Below are positions 45,545 through 57,635 of a DNA stretch of 64,000 bases, in pieces (within the stretch, counting starts at the first letter, position 1; the number at the start of each line of letters is the position of its first letter). Both the position numbers and the translations under genes were made by a program. The DNA is taken from the NCBI RefSeq assembly GCF_022682495.2, contig NC_071389.1, positions 188,279,556 through 188,343,555 on the forward strand. Reading direction: 5' to 3'. The notes under the pieces were generated by a model. It saw nothing but the letters and a program-made list of their open reading frames with translations, did not search any database and was not told where the DNA came from. This stretch comes from Desmodus rotundus. Taxonomy: Eukaryota; Chordata; Mammalia; Chiroptera; Phyllostomidae.

Positions 45545-46850
45545 ATTCAAAGTCAAGGGAGGTAAAAGCAAAAATAAGTGAATGGGACTACATCAAACTA
45601 AAAAGCTTCTGCACAGCAAATGAAACCATCAACAACAAGACAAGGCAACCAGCTGTGTGGGAGAAGATATTTGCAAACAACATCTCTGATAAGGGGCTAA
45701 TATCCAAAATCTATTAAGAACTGATACAACTCAACAAAAACCCAAACAATCCAATTTAAAAATGGGCAGAGGACGTGAACAGACAAATGGCCAACAGATA
45801 TACGAAAAAATGCTCAACTTCACTAGCTATTAGGGAAATGTAAATCAAAACCACAATGAGATACCCCCGCATACCTATTAGAATGGCTGTCATCAACAGA
45901 CAAGTTAATAAAAGTGTTGGAGAGGGTACGGAGAAAAAGGAACATTCATACACTGCTGGTGGAAGTGTAAACTGGTGCAGCTACTACGCAAAAAAGTATG
46001 GGGATTTTCAAAATTTAAGAATAGAGTTACCATATGATCCAGCAACACTTCTGGGTATCTACCTGAAAATTTTGAAAACATTTATTTGTAAAGATATATG
46101 CACCCCTGTGTTCACTGCGGCATCATTCACAGTGGCCAATTCATGGAAACAACCAAAGTATCCTTTCATAGATGATTGGGTAGGCAAGATATGGTACATA
46201 CATACAATGGAATACTACTTAGCCATAAGAAAAGATGAAATACTGCCATTTGTGACAACATGGGTGAATCTTGACAATATCATGCTAAATGAAGTAGATG
46301 GAGGAAGTCAAGAACCATGATTTCACTCATTTGTGGGATATAAAACTGAAAGCAACAAATGAACAAATAAGACAAATAAAAATTCATAGACACAGCTCTG
46401 GCTGGGTGGCTCAGTTGGTTGGAGCATCATCCAGTGCACCAAAAGTCTGCAGGTTCGATCCCCAGTCAGGGTACATACTTAGCTTATGGGTCCAATCCCT
46501 GGTTGGGGTGCATATGGGAGACCATCAATCAGTGTTTCTCTCTCTCTTCCCCTCTTTCTCTCTCTCTCAAATCAATAAATTTATCCTCAGGTGAAGATTA
46601 AAAAAAAAAAACCCTCCTAGACACAAACAACACTATGGTGGTTACCAGAGGGAAAGGGGGGTGGGAGGGAGGTAGAAAAAGAGTAAAGGGGGTGAAATGC
46701 ATGGTGACAGAAGAAGACTTGACTTTGGGTCGTGAACATACAATGCGATATAACAGACAATGTATTACGGAATTATACACTTGAAACCTACATAATTTTA
46801 TTAACAAAGGTCATTCCAATAAATTTAATAAAATTAAAAAAAAGCAAAAT
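45545..46850 (+). mobile_element. L1 ORF2 C-terminus and 3' UTR, with a VES inside
   Basis: Sense L1 from an ORF2 segment (AAATAAGTGAATGGGACTAC, AAAAAGCTTCTGCACAGCAA) through the C-terminal coding region to the 3' end (CACTTGAAACCTACATAATT, AATAAATTTAATAAAATTAA). The frame at 45856-46320 stays open for 154 codons and carries the ORF2 hallmark near its end (HTMEYYLAIRKDE). The upstream part has stops. It is 5'-truncated and immobile. A VES at 46394-46610 interrupts the 3' UTR. Confidence 0.85.
46394..46610 (+). mobile_element. VES-type bat SINE
   Basis: AGCTCTGGCTGGGTGGCTCA head, GGTTCGATCCCCAGTCAGGG box B region, ATCAGTGTTTCTCTCTCTCT tail and an A11 run. AGACAC at both edges is the short target duplication inside the L1 3' UTR. 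Confidence 0.9.
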
Positions 46851-47014
46851 AGAAGTGAGAAAATGAAAACCAGAGTTTAATTTTACATTTTTGGAATGTC
46901 ATTGGTTGGGTTGTAGTCATGAGACACACTGCCTTAGCACCGCAGTTCTTAATTACTGTGCGTGAAGGACAGCGGACACTTAAGGTACATGTTTATAGGT
47001 GTGTGCACGTGCAG

Positions 47015-47697
47015 TAGGATGGCTGGAGTAAAAAAGACAGATACTGAATGTTGGCAGAGATGTGCAGAAATTGCCACCCTTGTACATCGCTAGTGGTGAT
47101 GTAAAATAGTGTCACTGCTTTGGAAAGAGTGGTGGTTCCTCAAAAGATCTAACTTGACCTCACAGTCGTGCTCCCAGGTATTTACTGAAAATAATTGAAA
47201 ACAGGTGTTCAAACAAAACACCCTTCATGGATGTTCATAGCAGCTCTATTCACAACAGCCAAAAAGTAGAAATAACCCAAATGTCCATCAACTGAAGAAT
47301 GGGCAAGTAAAATGTGGACCATCTATACAATGGAATATTACTTGGTAATATAAATAGATGAAGCACTGGATCCATGCTATAGCATGGGTGAACTTTGAAA
47401 ATATTATGCTAAGTGAAAAGGAGCCAGTCACGAAAGACTACGTGTTGTATGATTCCAGGACATAGATTAGTGGTTGCCTAGATGTGGGGGAGGTAGGGCT
47501 TGATGGGGAGAAATTAGGAGTGACTTCTAATGAGTACAGGGTTTCTTTTGGGGTTGGGTGATGAAAATGTTCTAGAATTGGTTATGATGATAATCGCACA
47601 ACTCTGTGAATACACCAAAACCGTTGACTTGTGCACTGTCAGTTGCTAAAATCTATGGCATGTGAATTATCTGTCAATAAATTTGTTTTTTTAAAAG
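47015..47697 (+). mobile_element. L1M ORF2 3' fragment and 3' UTR
   Basis: AGCTCTATTCACAACAGCCA, AACCCAAATGTCCATCAACT, ACAATGGAATATTACTTGGT, then TAGTGGTTGCCTAGATGTGG, ATGAAAATGTTCTAGAATTG and TTGACTTGTGCACTGTCAGT. This is a continuous old L1M copy in sense orientation. Confidence 0.85.
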
Positions 47698-47714
47698 GAT
47701 GAGTTCTAGAGAAT

Positions 47715-47900
47715 TATAAGCTAGATTTGAATCCGAGCTCCATTACTTACTGTAGGCCATGCAATGTTGGGGGAAGTTGCTTAACCTCTCTGATTCTGTT
47801 TCCTTATTTGTAAAATAGGGGTGATGGTAGCAGTACCCTACCTAATGATATCCATGTAAGGGTTAAGTGAGTTAATGCATACAAATACTAGTTCCCTCTC
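47715..47900 (+). repeat. MIR SINE
   Basis: GAATCCGAGCTCCATTACTT, GAAGTTGCTTAACCTCTCTG and TATTTGTAAAATAGGGGTGA. Confidence 0.8.
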
Positions 47901-48774
47901 TAGTTCTGGATATCGACTATGAAGATGATGAAATTGAAGAAGAGTGGGTAGGTCTTAGATGAACAGACATTAGAGGAAATCCCTTATGAAGCAAATCATA
48001 AGGGTAGGGTTGAGCTTGGTTTGTTTGTGGGTCCTCAAGTAGACAGTCTGAAACATTTGCGAGCCAGAGGTAGCAATCTTTCAGTGGTTTTGTCTGGTGA
48101 TGATGCCCAGGATGACAGTGCCGTCATGTGGTAATGACATGCCACTAGGCTGGATCATGTTTGTTCTGGTGCCAGATTGGGCACAGCAAAATCCCGGGGA
48201 GGGAACAGAGAATCTGAAGAAAAGTTTTGGTTTTGTTTTTTGGGTTTTTTTTTAAAGCTTGCTGTGCGTGTGGCCTGCGGGTCCCACAGATTTGCCTGCT
48301 TATCCAGCACTTAGTTGGAGAAAACAAGAGTAAGCCTTGATTTGGGTTGTGTACGCCTGTGTCTCTGAGCAGGGTTGTATGGGAAGGGGACGTAATATCT
48401 GATCTCTGGTCTGTCTGCATGTAAACTGTGGTGAGGAGTGGGCCTGGGGTAAAATATGGCCCTCGATGTCCAAGAACCTGTTACTTACTCTCCTACTTCC
48501 AAGGATGGCTCAGACTCTTGCTATCACTTGTCCGGATCCCCTGAGAACTTGTTCTGAGTGGGACTGAACGAGTTGGAAATATTGGGGGAGTTGCCCACGT
48601 CTCCAGTCAGAGGAGAGAACTGGGTGTATAATCCACGTTAGAGTCTTTCCTTGGATTGCTGGTTTTGGCCGTTGGGGCCAAAATTGTAAGGCTTTAGAGT
48701 GTGCCTAATCTTAGAAAATGCATCATCCTGTTTTCCTTTCTGGTAATTACCATCTTTGCTTCCATTACTTCTAG
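47901..48774. other. Intron 1 end, nothing recognised
   Basis: Apparently unique sequence leading to exon 2. A polypyrimidine-poor but usable acceptor region (TTGCTTCCATTACTTCTAG) closes the intron. Confidence 0.4.
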
Positions 48775-48947
48775 CTAACGATCACCTCTCCAGTCCAACT
48801 TTGCCAGAAAACCCAGCCGCTGGTGGGAGTGGCCCCTCTGGATCCACCAGCACAGCCCTCACAGACCGCGGAGCCCGGCTGCAGGCCTATATAGACGGCC
48901 ACCCCGTGGTCATCTTCAGCAAGTCCACGTGCAGACGCTGTACTGAG
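48775..48947 (+). CDS. TXNRD1: TXNRD1 exon 2, glutaredoxin-like domain with CRRC motif
   Basis: This 173-nt exon encodes the first half of the glutaredoxin-like domain of the long TXNRD1 isoform. The diagnostic segment LQAYIDGHPVVIFSKSTC is followed by RRCTE, so the dithiol CxxC is CRRC (Cys codons at 48930-48932 and 48939-48941). As I recall it, human TXNRD1 has CTRC, while the paralogue TXNRD3 has only the first cysteine (CPHS), which argues for TXNRD1. LPENPA also matches human TXNRD1. The acceptor CTTCTAG| needs one base from exon 1, which exon 1 supplies; the donor is GAG|GTAAGG in phase 0. Compared with the human protein there is an extra Gly/Ser/Pro-rich stretch of seven residues before the domain. 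There is no ATG in this frame within the exon. Confidence 0.9.
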
Positions 48948-51900
48948 GTAAGGCTTTAACCTCCAGGTCTGCTAACAAGTTGTTGAATTACAGAAATCTG
49001 ACAGACTTTTGAGCTCAGGTGTAAACAACTGGATTTCACCTTAGCACAATGTGTACGTAGGTGTAACTTGCTTCGGAATATTTCGGGAGGGTGATTTGAG
49101 GACAAAATATTGCTTGAGTCATATTTTTCTGAGCTTTTGCAAAGTACTAGATGTTTTCAGGCAGTCAGGGTCAGAGTCAGGGAAAGTAAGGTGGGGGGGA
49201 GTTTCAAACCAGGCAGTTTGCTGCTCTTTTAGCCATGTCTATAGGGAATATTTCTTAAGGAGCTGTTGCTTAGGGTACTCTGAAATTTTGATAAATATCT
49301 CTTCATGCTCTGGTTTATTGTGGGGAAGATGATTTCACAAAGAATAAACTGTGCTTCCCACTTGGTTCTTAACCTTAGATTATCAGGCAGAAAAGCTCAG
49401 GGATCACAGCCATGGGGAGGATTGGGTTAATCTACCCCGATTTAACCTTAGAACAAAGGGAAGGCGAGAGTTGAAAGACCAAGCTGTCCAGGTGCTTTAT
49501 AGGAAGGCTGAGGGCCTTTGCATGTCACTGAAGTTCAGCTTTAAATTATACTCGGGTAGCTCTGGGACTAGACACAGTGGACTCTTAAGGAAATGTAACT
49601 GGCCACCTGTCCAGGCTCCCCTGTGGGAAAATTTATTAAGTTCAGTTTTCTCTCAGCTTGTTTGTCTCTTGACTTACTTTCCAGCTCTCAGGGAGGTTTA
49701 TTTAATTCAGAAGACTTACTCTGGAAGCTGTACGTAGAGACAGGCGTTTTTGACTGTGTACGTGTTTTCTGTTTTCCCACAAAGAAAAGGGAAGGTGGGC
49801 AAGCAGCAGAAAGAGTTAAGGTAGGCAGAACCTTGCGTCTTGTTTCTCCATTGAGTGTGCTTGCGGCATCTGAGAGGCTTCTAGCCTGTTGTGTGGGACA
49901 CCTGTTAGGGGTGGAGTTGCGAAGACAAAGGAGATGCAGCTGCCCTCGCCTGGAGGTTTAGTCAAACTGCGAAGGCAGAGCAGAGGTTAAAAAGAAAAAG
50001 GACGCAAGATAACCCTGAATTCGAGATGGTGAGTGTAGGCCGTAAGTGATAGAGGATTTAGAAAGGACTGGGTGTTAGAAATCTGAGGTATAATTCCTGG
50101 CCTCTGGGGCCTAGTCATCTAGCTCTTGTGGTCTTGTCCACTTTTGAGGCTCCTCTCCCTTGTCTGTTTGATTTTTAAAGTGAGGGCCTTGGACTAGTTG
50201 ACTATTGATACTTCTTTTAGCTCTGAAATTATGTGGTGGTTCTATCTTTTCTGTTACCGAAAGTACTTAAGAGCTGGGATTCTGAACTCAGAGTTTGGAT
50301 GTTGGCTCTGTGACTTATTAGCTATGTGACCTCAATTGACTTATTTACCTGCTGTGCCTCAGTTTCCTCATCTGTAAAATGTGCATAATAATAGGGCCTA
50401 TCTTGTAAGTTTGTTGTGAGGTAAGTTCTTTAATACTTCTAAAAGCCATAGAACAGGCTGGCACATAGTAAATACTGTGTAAGTGTTTGTTAAGTAAAAG
50501 AACTACCTGCTTTTCCCTATCACAACTTAAACCTTGGATGATGATCATCCTTTCCCCAACACAGAGGCTTGGTTAGATGACAAAAAAACAACTGTCTGAC
50601 TCTGTTCCAAGTACAATTAACCCTGTTAAAGAGGGGTTACTGTTTTAAGGCTGACCTCTCCCTTCAAAGCTGCACACTCACGGTGGTATGGAAGAAGGAA
50701 TGTGTGCAATTAAAAGAGCTCGTTTCTCGTTGTGTAAATCTCAGTTTCCTTAACAACAAAATAAGGATGACTGTTGGATACCCAGCTTTATTATGAGGCC
50801 CAAATGATTTCAAATCTGTGTGGAAAACATTGGGAAGCATTCGGTACTCACTTATATTAATAATAGCTACCATATGAATGCCTCCTATGTGCCACGCATG
50901 TTTCGGTCACTTCACTTACATTTAAAACACTTTGAACTAGTTCTGCAATGAAGGTTGGGCTAGTGTGGTCAGGATTGCTACTCGTGATGGGCAGCCTGGT
51001 TTCCTGTTCCCTGCAGATCTCTTGGACCTGTGATTACTCTTATCCTTCCTATCTTGTCCCTGAATTCTTCTAATATCTTCATTTCCTAGGTGTCCTCCCT
51101 GGCTCTGAAAAGGCAAAGCCTGGCCTTTTCCTTTTTGTGTTTTACTTAATTAAATGTACTGTGGAAATGATCGACTTTTCCTAAAAAACCTGTGTCACAT
51201 ATCTACATTCTTTTTTTTTTTATTAAAAGTGTAGTTTTTCTGACAATTTTATTTATTGTCATTATCTGAATAATTCCTGGATATGCCAAGTCTTCTGGAC
51301 AAACACCGTCTGTTTTTACCTTGATAAATACCAGTTTCTTAGCTTTTCCAAATACATAATATAAAAGCTATTTTCAGATTTGTGCTAATTTGTATGGAAA
51401 TAATTTTCAATATTTTTGGCCATGAAGGATGGTTAGGTGTTTCTCTTGGTAAAATGGTGATTTCCTTCTGTGGGTGTACAATTTAGATACTTGGCTCTTC
51501 ACATTAATTTTTTTAAAAATTGCCATTAAATAGAATTTCCCCAGGCTGTTTCCTTCAGTTTTGTTTTTATCATTTCATTCAACAATTGCGAGGCGAGTAA
51601 ATGAGAATGGAGGAACTTATAAATTGTGCTTGGTCTGATTAATTGGTATTTCTCTTTGGGGTCAGTAATATAATTTTCATTAATTCAAGTTAGGAAATGT
51701 CCACAAAGAGATTACCTTCTACTTAAAGTTAGTTTCCTGCTTGTTGCATAACACACTACCCTGCATGCTTTGAATGTACCCCACTGCGAAGAGTAGGATT
51801 TAAAGTGCAAAGATAAACCCTTTCTGCCTCTTCGGAGAATGTGGTATTTGTATCTTACAGATATTTCAGTGAGGTAGGAAGCATGTAGTTAGAATTAGCA

Positions 51901-53372
51901 GACGATATCTCATTGCAGCTTACCTATTGCTTCAAATCCAGATCCACTTCCGTGTCTTAATAAAGCGTCTATTTTGCAGGCAAAGTTTCCATTCTCTACT
52001 TTTTCTCAATAAGAATATTCTAGAAGTTGGCATTTCTGATATGCAGTACAGATCTTGAATCTTGTACTGTGGAACAGCACTTAAGTTCAATCAGAGTTAA
52101 AATAACCTACAAAATAGTTTCTTGAGGTGGGGTCCTGTTTACTCTGGAATCTAGAGAGTGCATTTTCTACATTCACATACTATCAAATTTTGAGAATTAC
52201 TTTTAGGATCTTCTTTTAGGGCTTACTCTGTAAATCTGGAAAACTTTTTTTGGTAACATACTGTAAATGGTTTATTTCTAAAACTAAGTGCCTAAGAAAT
52301 CTAGTGAGTCCATGATTTTTTATGTGTATTTTTAGTCTTAGAAAATGAGCATTGGGATATGAATTGACTTTTATCCAGGTGGTCCCCCGGTTACAGCTTC
52401 CCTGCCCTATCCTTGAAGTCCCTCATTCTTCAGAAGGATTCCTGCCTTTTAAGTGCATGTTGCCGGGGGAGCTGAATCCAGACTGGGGCCTAGGTGCTGT
52501 CTAAAGGAGTGTAAGAGGAGGGCGACCGAGGTTGTGTGAATGAACCCGTTCTCTCATTTTTATCAAAATGTTGTTCCCGGTCCAGTACGGATGGTAGAAA
52601 TCTCCCAGTGTACTTCTGTACAATGGGAAGCCTACTGTTGTAGTAGTTAAATTAGAATGGGACAAGAATACATTCCTTTGATTGATGATTTCTATGAACT
52701 CCAGGCTACTCTGGCCTTTTTCATTTTATTGTGTAAGTTGAAGGAATGTGGTTCTAAACTTTCCTATTAATGATAGGCTGTGAATTGTATGTAAATATCA
52801 TTTCCAAGTCTTTTTTTATCAGCAATTTAAAAGTTACTTTAGTGGTATAAATTTGTCAAAATTAACTCTTATCCTTCAAGTAGAATTTTTTTTTACCAGT
52901 AAAATTTATATAATCTTGAGTATGTGACTTTTGTAACTGATTTGTATTTTGAAGATTACTGGGCCAAAACATAAATCATAGTTTGACTATTGTGGAATGT
53001 ATTTTTTTTTCCCTCATGGTTGCCACATAATGTTTTGGAAACATTAAGTATTCCAATGATTTTTAAAACACTGTTAATAATAAATCCATTTTATAGTCGG
53101 GTTGATTGAATCAATAAATATGTAAAATATATTTTATGAAGCCATACAGGTGAATTATTGAAAATCGAATAGAATCAAGAGACTTTAAATACTCTCTTAA
53201 ATAGCATCACTATCAGCAGGAAGATTCTTGTGGGTTATGTCCAAATGAACTGGGGAGTTCCCGGAGGAGAAGGCTGATTGAGGAGCAAAGTAAAAAAGCT
53301 GAGTAAGACACTCTTCTGTTGGTTATTACTTTTTTTTTTGACATTCTCCCCTTGTTTTTCAACTTCTTCCAG
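48948..53372 (+). other. TXNRD1: TXNRD1 intron 2 with MIR fragments
   Basis: The intron begins GTAAGG and ends CTTCTTCCAG after a long T-rich tract, both in phase 0. MIR pieces are clear at 50275-50500 (+; CTCAGTTTCCTCATCTGTAA) and likely at 50720-50870 (+) and 50865-50950 (-). The remainder is AT-rich and apparently unique; open frames at 49351-49961 have no family resemblance. Confidence 0.8.
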
Positions 53373-53433
53373 GTAAAGAAGTTATTTAAATCAATGTGTG
53401 TTCCTTATTTTTTGCTCGAACTTGATCAGGCAG
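53373..53433 (+). CDS. TXNRD1: TXNRD1 exon 3, glutaredoxin-like domain
   Basis: This 61-nt exon translates as VKKLFKSMCVPYFLLELDQA with one base over (phase 1). It continues the glutaredoxin fold directly after CRRCTE: the helix after the active site and the strand ending in the ELDQ motif common to glutaredoxins. It differs from the human exon, as I recall it, at only a few positions. The acceptor CTTCTTCCAG| and donor CAG|GTAAGA are strong. The first in-frame ATG of the three exons is the KSM codon here, after the active site, so initiation there would not yield a working Grx domain. The next exon is not in the window. Confidence 0.92.
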
Positions 53434-54314
53434 GTAAGATTCTGTTTAATATGTAAATTATATTGACTCACTGTACATTTTATTTAATTTATTCTGCCTG
53501 CTTTTATTTTTTTTCCTGAGCTTTTTATTGTTTAGTGAGCTCTTTTTTTTTTTCTCTCTACCATTCCTCTCTCTTTACCATTTAGATGGGCATTTCCCTG
53601 GGACAAATCGTGTTTACCATTAGTCTTTACTTAGTTTTATAGCCTTGGTATAACTCGGAGTTTCCTGTTGTTGCAATTATTCTTCCTATTGACTTTGAGT
53701 CTAGTTTACAGGTACAGTATTTGGTGCTTTTATGGTAACTTTATTATTTTTGTAAATTTGTCTCCTTTCTGGCAAACCATACCAAATCATATTTGAATAT
53801 AAATTGTGATGCATTCAGAAATTGTGGCAAGGACGTATAAAGACTAGTAGGGATAAAGATCCACAAGGAGCCCTGGGAAGTAGTTCATGTGGCTGGAAAT
53901 CCCAGGGAAAACAAGGTTGGTGGAGTAAAACAGAAGGCTTCCCTCTAGAGCCATGGTGTTCATGTGTTTTGATCATGGGTCAGAAAATCCCATAGACGCA
54001 TCAGTCAAACATTATTAGGAAGCTGATCAAGTGCCCAACATCATTGTTTCTATGGGAAAAATGGGCCCCTCCAGATCAAGAAGCATAGGTAATCTTCAGG
54101 CTCAGCAGCTTGGGGAAGCAGAGTCCTGGACAATTATAGTCTTAGCCCAGTCTCCAAGGGAATAAAACAACAGAGACGAGACTCAGCTAGAGAGAGTCAT
54201 GGCAATTGGGATTGAAAGCTCATTTCTAGGGTCAGGAGGAAGGTGGTAGTTGTTGAGCAGGAAACTATTTTTTGATGCTTCTGAAGACAGATTCCCTAAC
54301 ACAGAGAGAATCAA

Positions 54315-54545
54315 ATAATAACTGCTGCTTTTTGAATGCCTGCTGTTTCATAGGGACAGTGCTGGGTTTATATACAATATAATTAATCCTCACAAGAACT
54401 CTACAAGGAAAATATCTATTTTACACGCGAGGAAACTGAGTCCCAGAGAAGTCAAATAACTTCTCTAAAGTCATATAAGTAGTGGATCTGTAATTTGGAC
54501 AGAAGTTTTTCTAATTCCAAAGCCTATGAGTCTTCCATAACACCA
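54315..54545 (-). repeat. MIR SINE
   Basis: TTTTTGAATGCCTGCTGTTT, ATTAATCCTCACAAGAACTC, TTTTACACGCGAGGAAACTG and AGTCCCAGAGAAGTCAAATA are the reverse MIR in order. Confidence 0.85.
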
Positions 54546-55280
54546 TGTTATCTGTCTTCTCTAGCATAACCTTTCTATTCCTCCATGAAGGAAGGCTCTT
54601 GTCCCTAAACACTCTGTAGTATATAGAAGAAAAATTCCAATAATTACAATTTCACCGGGGCCAAGAAGTAGTCTTTTAAAAATGTAAGTGTTCCTGGGAG
54701 AGTTAAGTCATTTACAACTTGGTATGAATTAGAAAAAAATCCCACAACAAGATGATTAAACTAACAAGATAAAGCAAATGAGCATGTCCATTAAGGACGG
54801 GGAAAGTAAGGGAGGTGACATTGGAACAGAGTGGCCAGGACAGAGTTACCAAGTGCTTGGGGGCATGAGTCCTTAGGCAAGTTGATTGGCAAAGGGGCCA
54901 AAAGGTAGATGGGAGGTCAGTAAAGGCAGCTATCAACTACTTTTGAAATTTTAGCTCTGGTAACACTAATCAGACAGAAAGCTCCTGCTCTTTACTGTGG
55001 AAGTGGTGATGGTTCTACAGATGACAGCTGGGAGCTCCCGCTCACCCCTTGCTAAAGTCCTGCCTAAGGAAACCTGAAGTCTGGGAGTTGGGGTAGGATT
55101 GATTAGAACCAGCTTCTGTAGTCAAAGGATGGCAGCCTCTTGCTGGATGAGGAGCTGATGATCCCCTGTGTCCTCGCTTGTTACTTCATCCCATGTAAGA
55201 AGCTATCATCCTTTTCATGCTCACCTACAGTCTGGAACTTGGGCAGCTGGTTGGGAATGATCAGGATTTATAGAGTAAGG

Positions 55281-56672
55281 CAGCCATTCTCAAAATGTGG
55301 TCTGTACACCCCTAAGGATGTCTAAGACCTTTGGGGGGCTCTCAAGGTCAAAACTGCTTTTGTGATAATGTTAAGATGTTATTTACCACCTTACTATTTT
55401 GACCCTTTCACTGATAGTGCAAAAGCAACAGTGGGTAAAACTGCTGGTGTCTTAGCTGAATCTAAGTGGGCGCATCAAACTATACTAGTTTATATTATAG
55501 TCTTCACTACCACAAAATCGCAGTAAAAAACTGTCAGTTTTACTTAAGGAGTACGAGTCTCTAACTATTAAATCTGAGCCCTTGAGCGCACATATTTTTA
55601 GTGTTCTGTGTGATGAGGCGAGTGTGCATACAGTGTTTGCCCCATGAAGTACAATGGCCGTCTTAACAAAAAGCCCTTGTGCAGTAATGGTTGGAATTGC
55701 AAACTGGACAAGTTGCTTTTTTCCTGGGACACCATATATACTTGAAGGAATGACCGACAGTCAAACTCCGGTTATTCAGACTTGGGTATTTGGCAAACAT
55801 TTCCCCCCAAATATACAAAATAAGTCTATTGCTTGAGGGAAAACAACTGACAGTATCTGTTGCTAATGATAAAGTTTGAGCTTTTCGGTGAAAGTTAGAA
55901 TTTTGGAAGTAGTATCTGCCATGTGAACTTGATAGCTTATTTAAAACACTCTGCTGATAAGGTTGGTGGTAGTATTTATGAATGTAATTTTTTTGATATT
56001 GTATAGTGAAATATGTCAACATTTGGAAAATCTGCATAAATTAACGAATGGATATTTTCTGAATGATCAATGTATAACCTTACAAGGTCATTCATGGGTA
56101 AGTGAGCCATTCAAAGTTTAAGATGGACCAGTGGATTTTAATGTGAGAGAGTATGGTAAGCTCATCCACCTGGTTTCAGAGTCCATGCTGTCCTTTAATC
56201 AACTACTGCTTGTCGACTCTTGGTATTGTAGCAAAGAAGAATATCCACAATCATCTGAAAAATCTGTTAAGTATCTCTCCTTTTTTCCAACTACTTGCCT
56301 CTGTGAGACAGGGTTTTTGGCATACCCTTCTACCAAAACAACATATATCACAATAAATTGAAGAAGCGAATAGGAGAATCTACCTGTCTTTTATTAAACT
56401 AGACACTAAAAAACTTGTAAAGATATAAAATAATGCCAACCTTCTCACTATATATTTTTGAAAATATAGTTATTTTAAATTAAATTTGTTATGTCGATAT
56501 GTAATGGGTTTATTATTGTTAGTTTTAAGAGAATAAGTATTTTTACATGTTTCAGTTTTAATTTCTAATGTGATAAATATTAATACCTGTAACCCATATA
56601 AAAAAGTTCTTTGGGGTTTTCAGTAATTATTTAAGAGTGTAAAGCGGTTCTGACACAGAAGTTTGATATCTT
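55281..56672 (+). pseudogene. Decayed hAT transposon with transposase remnant
   Basis: The left end CAGCCATTCTCAAAATGTGG is an inverted partner of the right end near 56640-56672. The interior translates, with frameshifts and stops, into hAT transposase text. The longest open piece (56131-56361) includes DFNVREYGKLI, then EEYPQSSEKSV, then FFPTTCLCETGF. The last resembles the conserved PTTYLCEAGFS segment of the C-terminal dimerisation region shared with domesticated hAT proteins such as FAM200/ZBED5. It is a fossil inside TXNRD1 intron 3, with no intact gene. Confidence 0.75.
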
Positions 56673-57039
56673 ATGTTCTGGGATAAGTAGCCAGTGTGAG
56701 TGTTATTAATCCAGGCCCTTGGAATCCGTGAGATTTACTTGTCCCGGCACAAGAGGAACACTGCTCAGCACGTGGAGGGCCTCACACAGGAAGATATGTG
56801 ATCTGGCCCATGTCTTCTAGGTTTTAATTTTGGGACTGGAATAGCTGATGTGGTCTCTAGGTGCTAGTTTCGTGAATGAACAGCTTCATATCTGTTTCTG
56901 CTCGGCTCCAGGAAGAACCCTCAATAGGCGCGATTTTCATACTAGCCATGGCTGCCTCATCTCCCCAGTGCTTAAATCATGGTAGATTCTCCAAGAGGCA
57001 GATGGTGAATCGGTAGGGCTGTCTGGTGCAGAATCAGAT

Positions 57040-57165
57040 GGTTGTACTTATTCATCCAGCATGTTACTGAGTGCTTGCTGTGTGCTGTGCCCTCCTAAGC
57101 ACTGGAAATAGAGTAGGGAACTAGGCAGGTGTGCTTCCTATTCTTAAGGAGCTAGGCTTGCTTTT
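57040..57165 (-). repeat. L2 LINE fragment
   Basis: CTTATTCATCCAGCATGTTA, GAGTGCTTGCTGTGTGCTGT, AAGCACTGGAAATAGAGTAG and TTCTTAAGGAGCTAGGCTTG follow the reverse L2 end. Confidence 0.75.
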
Positions 57166-57514
57166 TAATTTTTAACCCCAGGAAGTCCCCTTTATTTTCC
57201 TTTTGAGTTGGGGGCCTGTGGCAGCCAGTGCAGTGTAGCACCTAACTGGGTTGGTAATGGAGTGACTGTGCAGTGAGTTCTTGCATTTGCTATAGTATTG
57301 CTTCTCAAAGAAAATTAAGAAGGGAAGCTGTGCTACCCGGGACCCTCCCCCACCACCCTGACATTTTCCTCTTCCTTCTTTTGGGCTGCATTTTGGACCA
57401 ACCATCAAGATGAACTCAGATCTACCGAGTCTGGTACTGGAGAGAGCAGCTCAGCACCGGGAAGACAAGGCATTAGCATCTCTGTGTGGGCAGTGGTAAT
57501 AGTCATGAATGCTG

Positions 57515-57635
57515 TCTCCCCTGTACCAGAGGCGTATGCGTGTTCTCTTACTTAATCTTCAGAGTACCATCAGTGAGGTAGGTGTGGTATCACCTTATGG
57601 TGAGGAAGCAAAGTATAGAAAAGTATTAATACAGA
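57515..57635 (-). repeat. MIR fragment
   Basis: TCTTACTTAATCTTCAGAGT, AGGTAGGTGTGGTATCACCT and TTATGGTGAGGAAGCAAAGT. Confidence 0.55.

Larger units (their letters stand above)
25615..48774 (+). other. TXNRD1: TXNRD1 intron 1 (inferred)
   Basis: The span runs from the GTACGA donor after exon 1 to the TTACTTCTAG acceptor before exon 2. Both ends are phase 1. It is about 23 kb and holds most of the L1, LTR-like and VES insertions of the window. No further exon with a matching frame was recognised inside it. Confidence 0.65.

Noticed and set aside
45856..46320. A 154-codon open frame as a host gene
   Set aside because: It is the C-terminal part of L1 ORF2 (HTMEYYLAIRKDE-type motif) in a 5'-truncated L1.
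48775..53433. Assignment of the Grx exons to TXNRD3 or a plain glutaredoxin gene
   Set aside because: The LPENPA, QAYIDGH and VKKLFKS-CVPYF segments match TXNRD1's long isoform. TXNRD3 as I recall it has CPHS at the active site, and GLRX has CPYC.
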